Below are positions 1 through 5,520 of a stretch of 5,520 nt of DNA, in pieces. The position numbers and the translations under genes were made by a program. The DNA comes from Verrucomicrobiota bacterium. GTDB taxonomy: Bacteria; Verrucomicrobiota; Verrucomicrobiia; Opitutales; Seribacteraceae. The notes beneath the pieces are model-generated. The model was not told the origin of the DNA and did no database searches. It was given only the letters and a program-made list of their open reading frames with translations. Location of the stretch: positions 1 to 5,520 of the forward strand of contig JACNJI010000433.1 in NCBI GenBank assembly GCA_014382645.1, written 5' to 3'. Each line of letters opens with the position of its first letter. Position 1 is the stretch's first letter.

Positions 1-1445
1 AAGCAGTTTTCCAGGGTTTCTAGTTCTTGGGGGAGAAGTGCTCGAGACTCTTTACGGGAAAGTTTTTCAGGGGAAGTAAGTAGAGAAACGAATACGCCTG
101 CTGCAGTTGCAATCAGGATCGAGGGAATCACAGGTTCGCCTTCCCAGTATGCCTCCCATTCCGGAACGAGCATAACGGCCGTGGAGGTTCCGCAGGCCCC
201 GAGCAGCGAGGCAATCGCGCCCGCGGCATTGTATCTTTTCCACAAGCGCCCGAGTATTCCGCACACGCACATTCCGGAAATAAATAGGGGAATCATAACC
301 TTGATGTAGCCGATTACGTTGTCGGCTACCAACGCCATGGCTAAGGCGAGTCCGGTGGTCAAGCCGATGGCTATCCGTGATATGAACACCACTCTTCCGG
401 CTTGAGGCATACTTCCAAAAACGAGTTTGTACAAATCCCGAACCAAGGTGGTTACGCCTGCGACGGCATCGGAACTGGCGCTCGACATTGTGGCCGAAAG
501 TCCCGCCAACAGGATGACGATGCCTCCGGCTACCGGGAGCATGTCGGTGGCCATTGTAGGGAAAGCCAGATCTGCGTTGGTCAAGTTCGGGGAATTCTTG
601 TAAGCGGCCATTCCGATTATTGCGGGCAAGCCAGCGAAACCTAAGTACAGGATTCCCGATATTACGAAAGCCTTGCGGATTTCCGGGATGGTTTTACCTG
701 AATAGATTCTCTGACGAAAGCAGGGGTTGCCCAATACCCCGACCGCAATAACCACTGTGAGCGAGATCAAGGTCAAGGTAGACGGGGCGTCGGGTTTTGC
801 GGCCAAGATCGCATTGACTTCCTGTAATCCGCTCCATCCTCCCACTGCCTGGAAGGAGAAGAAGGCAATGACCAAAAATCCCGCGAACAAAACGATCGCT
901 TGCACCGAATCAGTCCAGACGACGGCAAGGTAGCCCCCGATCATGGCGTAGATTCCGAAGCCCAAGGCAATGTAGGTCTTTCCCCAAAAAGGATCAATTC
1001 CCGTAACGAAAACTAAGTATTTCCCTCCACCCAGTATATGCAATCCAAGCCAACCCACGCAGGCGAGGTAGGAGAAGATCCCGACTATGCTCGATACGGT
1101 TTGGTTTGCTCCAGTATTGGACGATAACTCTTCCGCCATCGTCATGAAGCGATGTTTTCGTACGGGAGCGAATAACCAAGCAGTTAATAAAATGCCGATC
1201 GTGCCTCCGATCCCGTAAAGAGAACCCGTCCATCCATTGGCATAACCTTTGCCCACGGCTCCCATGGAAGATCCCGTGCCTACCATGGTGGCGACCGTAG
1301 TTCCCAGTGTGAGGAAGAAGGGTAGGGCGCGTCCGCCGAGAAGAAAGGTGTCACCCGTTTGTTTCCGGCGGGACATCCACCACCCGAAAACTATCATGCC
1401 CACCACGTAGGCAAAAAAGCAGGTGAGGAAAAGGGATGGTTCCAT
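1..1445 (-). CDS. Sodium:solute symporter family (SSS/SLC5) transporter, 3' end outside the window
   Basis: Integral inner-membrane permease expected to couple Na+ entry to uptake of a small solute such as a sugar, carboxylate or amino acid. Reading leftward from ATG 1445-1443, 481 codons are open to the window edge, close to the full size of the family (about 480-550), so only the cytoplasmic tail is missing. About 13 hydrophobic segments are visible. Family landmarks are GGRALP (37-42) after the first membrane segment, the GTGSSMGAVGKGY stretch (57-69), IGGYLAVVWTDSVQA (169-183), and LLAGLSATMSSASSD (312-326) followed by RDLYK. By family analogy, Ser321 and Ser322 match the Na2-site hydroxyl pair of PutP/vSGLT. 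From about residue 458 the sequence turns polar and charged. The start is forced: no ATG, GTG or TTG lies in frame between it and an upstream TAA (1487-1485). No good Shine-Dalgarno precedes it. It is divergent from the sulfatase gene, which suggests, without proving, uptake of a product of that pathway. Substrate is not predictable. Confidence 0.95.
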   Translation of the reverse strand, partial: MEPSLFLTCFFAYVVGMIVFGWWMSRRKQTGDTFLLGGRALPFFLTLGTTVATMVGTGSSMGAVGKGYANGWTGSLYGIGGTIGILLTAWLFAPVRKHRFMTMAEELSSNTGANQTVSSIVGIFSYLACVGWLGLHILGGGKYLVFVTGIDPFWGKTYIALGFGIYAMIGGYLAVVWTDSVQAIVLFAGFLVIAFFSFQAVGGWSGLQEVNAILAAKPDAPSTLTLISLTVVIAVGVLGNPCFRQRIYSGKTIPEIRKAFVISGILYLGFAGLPAIIGMAAYKNSPNLTNADLAFPTMATDMLPVAGGIVILLAGLSATMSSASSDAVAGVTTLVRDLYKLVFGSMPQAGRVVFISRIAIGLTTGLALAMALVADNVIGYIKVMIPLFISGMCVCGILGRLWKRYNAAGAIASLLGACGTSTAVMLVPEWEAYWEGEPVIPSILIATAAGVFVSLLTSPEKLSRKESRALLPQELETLENC

Positions 1446-1520
1446 TAGATTGAAACCAAACTGTTTTTCGGAACATGTCCATCGTTACTTCGTCTTTCAG
1501 TAGTTCTGATCGCTAGGGGC

Positions 1521-1555
1521 AGATCTGAGATTCCTGCTAATCTTCCATGAGATCT
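1521..1555. repeat. Short imperfect inverted repeat with paired AGATCT hexamers
   Basis: AGATCT occurs at 1521-1526 and again at 1550-1555. Between them AGATT (1528-1532) and AATCT (1539-1543) form a 5-base inverted pair around a 6-base spacer. The two symmetries do not share one axis, so this is not a clean palindrome. It lies midway between two divergent genes, where an operator would be expected, but hexamers of this kind can occur by chance. Confidence 0.2.
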
Positions 1556-1687
1556 TCGCCCGAGCATTTGTCTCTTTGTATGGTCGCGCCATCTGATTCC
1601 TCCTCGTCCGACTTCCTCATCCTGTGTCCACATGTTATCATTTCCGACCATTCTTACTCTGTATTTCCTATCCCATTTTTTACCATC

Positions 1688-1717
1688 TTGCCGACTGACG
1701 TAGAAACGGTTTGTAAT
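1688..1717 (+). promoter_or_regulatory. Candidate sigma70-like promoter for the sulfatase gene
   Basis: TTGCCG (1688-1693, 4 of 6 matches to TTGACA) and TGTAAT (1712-1717, 5 of 6 matches to TATAAT) are separated by 18 bases. A start point about seven bases after the -10 box would fall at or next to the ATG at 1724, giving a leaderless or nearly leaderless transcript. That agrees with the lack of a Shine-Dalgarno before the gene. The call is by eye and could be coincidental. Confidence 0.3.
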
Positions 1718-1723
1718 AGTAGA

Positions 1724-3301
1724 ATGCAAAGATTTTTGTTTTTATTGGGCGTTTGTTGTTTCTTTTTTTCGCCAAGCCTAGAGATCACAGGACGAACGCC
1801 GAACGTTCTTCTCATTATGGCGGACGACTTGGGTTACTCCGACCTCGGTTGCTACGGTGGTGAAATCGAAACACCCCATCTCGACGAGCTTGCTAAAAAC
1901 GGCCTCCGTTTCACCCAGTTTTACAACACCGCCCGATGCTGGCCTACTCGGGCCACCTTGCTCACGGGTTACTATGCGCAGCAAGTCCGTCGGGACAGCC
2001 TGCCGGGAGTAAAGCGAGGCAACCGTCCCTCGTGGGCCCGCTTGTTGCCCGAGTTGCTTAAGTCTGCCGGTTATCGTTCCTATCACTCCGGCAAATGGCA
2101 TATCGACGGTCTTCCCTTAGCTACTGGTTTCGACCGCTCCTACTATGTTAACAACCATGGGTTCTTCCGGCTAAAGTCCCACTATCTCGATGACAAAAAA
2201 CAACCGGCGACCCCGATCCGCCCGAAGTTCTACGTCACCGACGCCATCGCCGATCATGCCGTCACCACCTTGAAGGAGCACGCCGAGATACATGCCGACA
2301 AACCATCCTTCCACTATTTAGCTTTCACCGCGCCGCACTTCCCCCTGCATGCCCTACCCAAGGACATCGAACGCTATCGTGAACATTATAAGCAGGGTTG
2401 GGACAAGATACGCTCGGCTCGCTGGAAGAAGCAGAAGGAGCTTGGTCTCGCCAAGGGCAATCTTTCCCCAGTGGAACGCGACGTCGGTCCCCACCACCAC
2501 TTTCCCGACGCCTACAAGATACTCGGCTCGGGGGAAGTTCGCTATCCCGTGCCATGGAATACCCTGACCCAGGAGCAGCAGGCCTTTCAAGCGGATAAGA
2601 TGGCGGTGCATGCCGCCATGATCGACTCGATGGATCGAGCCATTGGGCGGGTTCTCGACCAATTGCGGAAGATGAAGGCCTTCGACGACACCTTGGTCTT
2701 GTTTCTCTCCGACAACGGGGCCAGCGCCGAGGTTATGGTGCGCGGCGACGGGCACGACCCGAAGGCCCCGCTGGGGTCAGCCTACACTTATCTTTGTCTC
2801 GGGGCCGGTTGGTCAACCGCTTGCAACACGCCCTTCCGCATGCACAAGACCTGGGTGCACGAAGGTGGTGCATGCACTCCGCTTGTCGTCCATTGGCCTA
2901 AGGGGATCAAGGCTCGCGGCGAACTGCGACAGACCCCGGGACACGCCATCGACGTGGTTCCAACCATCCTTGAATTGGCCAAAGCAAAGATGGCTAAGGA
3001 CAAGTCGGTCCCCCCCGCGCCCGGCAAAACTCTCGTGCCCGCATTCGCCGAGGATCGCTCCATTGATCGCAATTACCTGTGGTGGTCGCACGACGGAAAC
3101 CGAGCCATACGCGTGCAGGACTGGAAGTTAGTGTCCGCCAATGGAAAGAACTGGGAACTGTTCGACTTGGCCAAAGACCGAACCGAGACCGAGAACCTCT
3201 TCGCCAAGCATCCCGAAAAAGTAAAGGAACTTGAAAAGCTCTGGTTGGCCAAGCAGGACGAATTCATCGAGGACGCAACCAAGTCCCAGAAGAAAAAATG
3301 A
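1724..3301 (+). CDS. Secreted S1-family sulfatase (arylsulfatase-like)
   Basis: Predicted exported enzyme of 525 residues that hydrolyses a sulfate ester, probably on a sulfated glycan. The start at 1724 puts a signal peptide at the N-terminus (MQRF, then a hydrophobic core to about residue 16). The frame is open back to 1547, but the extra 59 residues resemble no sulfatase and would bury the signal. The sulfatase fold begins at PNVLLIMADDLG, with metal ligands Asp34/Asp35. CWPTR (72-76) is the CxPS/TR motif whose cysteine must become formylglycine. Further family residues are Lys124 and His126 in GKWH, His205 in TAPH, Asp330/Asn331 in LSDNG and Lys375 in HKTWVHEGG. All expected catalytic and Ca2+ positions appear intact. 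The C-terminal subdomain includes IRVQDWKLV and ELFDLAKDRTETENL, and the protein ends in a basic QKKK tail. Length is normal for the family. No maturation enzyme (FGE or anSME) is in the window. The DUF1549/DUF1553 gene follows 70 bases downstream on the same strand, consistent with an operon. The S1 subfamily, and so the substrate, is not assigned. Confidence 0.97.
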   Translation: MQRFLFLLGVCCFFFSPSLEITGRTPNVLLIMADDLGYSDLGCYGGEIETPHLDELAKNGLRFTQFYNTARCWPTRATLLTGYYAQQVRRDSLPGVKRGNRPSWARLLPELLKSAGYRSYHSGKWHIDGLPLATGFDRSYYVNNHGFFRLKSHYLDDKKQPATPIRPKFYVTDAIADHAVTTLKEHAEIHADKPSFHYLAFTAPHFPLHALPKDIERYREHYKQGWDKIRSARWKKQKELGLAKGNLSPVERDVGPHHHFPDAYKILGSGEVRYPVPWNTLTQEQQAFQADKMAVHAAMIDSMDRAIGRVLDQLRKMKAFDDTLVLFLSDNGASAEVMVRGDGHDPKAPLGSAYTYLCLGAGWSTACNTPFRMHKTWVHEGGACTPLVVHWPKGIKARGELRQTPGHAIDVVPTILELAKAKMAKDKSVPPAPGKTLVPAFAEDRSIDRNYLWWSHDGNRAIRVQDWKLVSANGKNWELFDLAKDRTETENLFAKHPEKVKELEKLWLAKQDEFIEDATKSQKKK

Positions 3302-3371
3302 CTTTGGCTTAGGCTAGGGTTGCCATCCGACCTATTAGAAAACTAATCTTTGGGCATTGCACATGCATTCG
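3302..3371 (+). other. Short intergenic gap without a strong terminator
   Basis: Between the sulfatase stop and the next signal-peptide start there is only a weak AT-rich hairpin: ATTAG (3334-3338), loop AAAA, CTAAT (3343-3347), followed by CTTT. A five-pair A/T-rich stem without a long T run is a poor intrinsic terminator, so read-through from the sulfatase gene is likely. No Shine-Dalgarno stands before any of the candidate starts (TTG 3357, ATG 3363, ATG 3372). Confidence 0.4.
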
Positions 3372-4262
3372 ATGAAACATTTTTTGCTTCTTGCCATCGC
3401 CTTTGCTCTTCACGGAACGTCATGGGCGAACGATGAGCCCATCGATTGGGACCAGCAGCGTGGCAAGCATTGGGCATGGCGTGAATTGACTGATCCCAAG
3501 CCTCCGCAAGTGAAGGATGCGAAATGGGTTCGCAACGACGTCGACCGCTTCATTTTGTCCAAGCTTGAGGAGAAGGGCTTGGCTCCCAATAAGGAAGCCG
3601 AGGCCAACGCATTGAACCGACGTCTCCATTTCGACCTCGTCGGACTGCCCGGGCTGGTGGACGGCAAAGGTAAGCCATTTGAGACCGTGATCGACGAACT
3701 TCTCGCCTCCGAACATTTCGGCGAGCGCTGGGCCCGGCACTGGCTGGACGTTGCCCGCTTCGCGGAAAGCCATGGCTTTGAGCAGGATTACGATCGTCCC
3801 CACGCCTATCATTTCCGAGATTTCGTCATCAAAGCTTTCAATCAGGATATGCCCTATGACCAATTCGCGCGCTGGCAGATGGCGGGTGACGAGATCTCCC
3901 CGGACGACCCGCTGGCCCTGAGCGCCACGGGTTTCCTTGGAGCCGGGGTATTCCCCACCCAGCTCACGGAAAAGGAATTTGAGTCGGCCCGTTACGACGA
4001 ACTAGACGACATGGCGAACACCACGGGCATGGCCTTCCTCGCTCTGACGGTGGGATGTGCCCGCTGCCACGACCATAAGTTCGATCCCATCGCGACCAAG
4101 GACTATTATCGACTGACCTCCTCCTTCGGACTCACCATACGGAGCGAGATCGATGCTCCCATGGACACACAGCAATACCGCGACGGATTGGCGAAATGGG
4201 AAAAGGAAAGGGAACCGCTTGTCGCCGTACGGGAGAAGTTTGAACGGGAGGATTTGCCCTAG
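3372..4262 (+). CDS. DUF1549 (PSCyt2) protein with CxxCH site, N-terminal part ending at an in-frame amber stop
   Basis: As written, a 296-residue exported protein that is the front part of a DUF1549/DUF1553 gene. The chosen ATG gives a compact signal peptide (MKHFLLLAIAFALHG, likely cut after SWA at 17-19); ATG 3363 or TTG 3357 would only lengthen its n-region. DUF1549 follows: HWAWREL (33-39), WVRNDVDRFILSKLE (52-66), LNRRLHFDLVGLPG (81-94), ERWARHWLDVARFAES (118-133) and GCARCHDHKFDPI (228-240). Cys229-Ala-Arg-Cys232-His233 is a CxxCH motif that could carry c-type haem; this is predicted for the family rather than shown. The N-terminal PSCyt1 cytochrome-like domain found in many relatives is absent, since DUF1549 starts almost directly after the signal peptide. 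The biochemical role of the family is not established; it is often encoded beside sulfatases in Planctomycetes and Verrucomicrobia, as here. The TAG falls right after a charged helix (FEREDLP) and leaves the protein without its middle and DUF1553 regions, so this product alone is probably not functional. Confidence 0.9.
   Translation: MKHFLLLAIAFALHGTSWANDEPIDWDQQRGKHWAWRELTDPKPPQVKDAKWVRNDVDRFILSKLEEKGLAPNKEAEANALNRRLHFDLVGLPGLVDGKGKPFETVIDELLASEHFGERWARHWLDVARFAESHGFEQDYDRPHAYHFRDFVIKAFNQDMPYDQFARWQMAGDEISPDDPLALSATGFLGAGVFPTQLTEKEFESARYDELDDMANTTGMAFLALTVGCARCHDHKFDPIATKDYYRLTSSFGLTIRSEIDAPMDTQQYRDGLAKWEKEREPLVAVREKFEREDLP
4260..4262 (+). other. Single in-frame TAG interrupting the DUF1549/DUF1553 gene
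   Basis: The codon order is GAT TTG CCC TAG CGC TTC GAC. The same frame then stays open for 419 complete codons to the window edge and carries the expected family sequence. From memory, relatives have an LPxRxxxW-like pattern here, and DLP-stop-RFDNWL fits it with one residue replaced. CAG (Gln) to TAG by one C-to-T transition is the simplest origin, but GAG, AAG, TGG, TCG, TTG, TAT or TAC would also need only one change. No frameshift, repeat or insertion accompanies it. Confidence 0.95.
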
Positions 4263-5520
4263 CGCTTCGACAACTGGTTGAATGACCCCGAAGGCAAAAC
4301 CACTAATGCCTCGGTTTGGGCTACTTTGGACGACGCCGAGCCCAAATCCCTCGACGGGGCAACCTTCACCGCCCAAGAGGACGGATCCTTCCTGCTTTCC
4401 GGAAAGAACCCCTCGGACGACCGCTGGGTAGTCACGGCCAAGGTGGCGCTGCCCAAGGTCACGGCCCTTCGCCTCGAGGCGTTGACCCACAGTTCGATGA
4501 AGAGCAACGGTCCCGGTCGAGCCGGAAACGGCAACATCGCCCTCAGCGACATCCGCGTGTTCGCGAAGAAAGTGGGTGAGAAAGGGAAAGGAAAGCCCGT
4601 CAAGCTGGTCAACCCACGGGCTGATCACCAACAAAACACAACGACTCTTTCCATTGCTTCGTCTATCGATGGCGACAAGCGTAAGACGGGTTGGGCGGTG
4701 GACGGGCAAATCGGCAAGGATCACGTCTGCGTGTTCGAGTTCGCCGAGCCTGTGAACAACGAGGGGGGCTCCGAATTTACATTCGAAATGGATTTCTTCG
4801 TGAATACCAGCCACGTCATAGGGCGACCCCGCTTCTCGGTCTCCTCGCAACTGGCCCCACCCCTCAAGGCGGAAAGCCAAAGCCAAGTGATGGTGGCCCT
4901 ATTCAAGGCAGTGAGTCAACCGGGCGGCGTGGAAGGGCTTGATGAAAGGCAACGAACCTCCCTTCGTGACGCTTACCGAGGCATCGATTCCAAATGGAAG
5001 GAATTGAATGCCAAGATCACTGCCCACGAGAGCAAGAAGCCGAGTCCCAAGAAGGTCAAGATGATGGTCTCCAGCGAGGGTTTTAAGCCGATGAAGCATC
5101 ATGCCGACGGGCGAGGCTATCCGCATTTCTACAAGAAGATATACTTCCTTGATCGAGGTGATCCCGACAAGAAAGGCGAAGAGGTCAGCCAGTCCTTCCT
5201 TCCCCTTCTCATGCGCAACGGCAAGAAATCCAGTCATTGGCAGGCCAAGCGCCCAGAGGGCGCCCGCACATCGCACCAGCGAAAGGCCTTGGCCGATTGG
5301 TTGACCGACGTGAAGGACGGAGCCGGGCACTTGGCGGCTCGCGTCATTATGAACCGTCTCTGGCAGCATCACTTTGGCCAAGGACTGGTGGCCACGCCGA
5401 ACGATTTCGGCTACCAATCGGAACCGCCCACGCACCCTGAGCTGCTCGATTGGCTAGCATACCGCTTGATCGAGAATGGTTGGCCACTCAAGCCGATGCA
5501 TAAACTGATACTCTCCAGCG
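4263..5520 (+). pseudogene. Continuation of the DUF1549/DUF1553 gene after the amber codon: middle region and start of DUF1553 (PSD1)
   Basis: This stretch is in the same frame as the upstream DUF1549 part and open to the right edge; numbering counts the TAG as residue 297. Residues about 316-493 look like the beta-rich, galactose-binding-like middle region common in fused DUF1549/DUF1553 proteins: LRLEALTHSSM, GPGRAGNGNIALSDIRVF, then SIDGDKRKTGWAVDG and HVIGRPRFSVSSQ. A helical, charged stretch and [15 protein letters not shown] lead into DUF1553 from about residue 637: [48 protein letters not shown] and KPMHKLILSS. The rest of DUF1553 lies outside the window. If the stop is real and not read through, translation would need to restart; in-frame candidates are TTG 4278, GTG 4443 and ATG 4497, none with a well-spaced Shine-Dalgarno, and a restarted product would lack a signal peptide. 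Marked as a pseudogene portion for that reason; if the TAG is a sequence error or is suppressed, 3372-5520 is one normal gene. Confidence 0.85.

Larger units (their letters stand above)
1446..1723. promoter_or_regulatory. Divergent intergenic region between transporter and sulfatase genes
   Basis: These 278 bases separate the leftward symporter gene from the rightward sulfatase gene and must carry both promoters unless transcription starts inside a gene. The region contains pyrimidine-rich stretches on the plus strand, two AGATCT hexamers (1521-1526 and 1550-1555) flanking a short AGATT/AATCT inverted repeat, and one plausible sigma70-like promoter just before the sulfatase start. No convincing promoter was found for the leftward gene by eye. 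The region is open in the sulfatase frame from 1547, but the encoded residues look non-coding and lie ahead of the signal peptide. A shared regulator of both genes is possible but only inferred from the divergent layout. Confidence 0.5.

Noticed and set aside
1547..1723. Longer sulfatase with 59 extra N-terminal residues
   Set aside because: The extra residues match no sulfatase feature and would place the signal peptide internally; ATG 1724 is followed at once by a typical signal peptide.
1445..1729. Minus-strand 94-residue open frame whose TAA overlaps the transporter ATG (TAATG)
   Set aside because: The TAATG overlap looks like translational coupling, but the frame has no recognisable domain, an unusual charged composition, no ribosome site, and overlaps the sulfatase start and its candidate promoter.
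1734..1760. Lipoprotein signal (lipobox) around the cysteines in the sulfatase signal peptide
   Set aside because: The residues before Cys11 and Cys12 (LGV and GVC) do not fit the usual L-[AS]-[GA]-C pattern, so a standard signal peptide is more likely.
2354..2755. Minus-strand 133-residue open frame inside the sulfatase gene
   Set aside because: It lies wholly antisense to the sulfatase core and has no recognisable domain or start signal.
3334..3350. Intrinsic terminator after the sulfatase gene
   Set aside because: The stem is five A/T-rich pairs with a four-base loop and only a CTTT tail, too weak to call.
4002..4886. Minus-strand 294-residue open frame spanning the amber codon
   Set aside because: It is antisense to clearly conserved DUF1549/DUF1553 coding sequence, shows no family motif, and is best explained by codon bias of the real gene.

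Overview
The window looks like a piece of a Planctomycetes/Verrucomicrobia/Lentisphaerae-type (PVC group) chromosome. The pointers are a DUF1549 (PSCyt2)/DUF1553 (PSD1) surface-type protein, which is largely confined to those phyla, directly behind a secreted S1-type sulfatase, plus weak or absent Shine-Dalgarno sites. The assignment is an inference from gene content; no rRNA or other marker is present.

Layout: positions 1-1445 (minus strand) hold most of a sodium:solute symporter (SSS/SLC5) gene whose 3' end lies outside the window. Positions 1446-1723 are the divergent intergenic region, with a candidate promoter for the rightward genes. Positions 1724-3301 (plus) encode a complete exported sulfatase with an intact CxPTR formylglycine motif. 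After a 70-bp gap without a convincing terminator, a DUF1549/DUF1553 gene starts near 3372 and stays in one reading frame to the right edge of the window, except for one in-frame TAG at 4260-4262.

The three genes suggest a small scavenging locus for a sulfated organic substrate, probably a glycan: the exported sulfatase removes sulfate, the DUF1549/DUF1553 protein (a CxxCH site and a galactose-binding-like middle region) acts outside the cytoplasm with it, and the divergent symporter may import a product. No glycoside hydrolase, sulfatase-maturing enzyme or regulator is in the window, so the substrate cannot be named.

The most notable observation is the single amber codon. At least 419 codons continue in the same frame behind it, carrying recognisable middle and DUF1553 sequence with no further stop or frameshift. 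That pattern fits a recent nonsense mutation, a base-call error or, less likely, readthrough, rather than an old decayed pseudogene. I found no RNA genes, CRISPR arrays or insertion sequences, and no clearly novel system.
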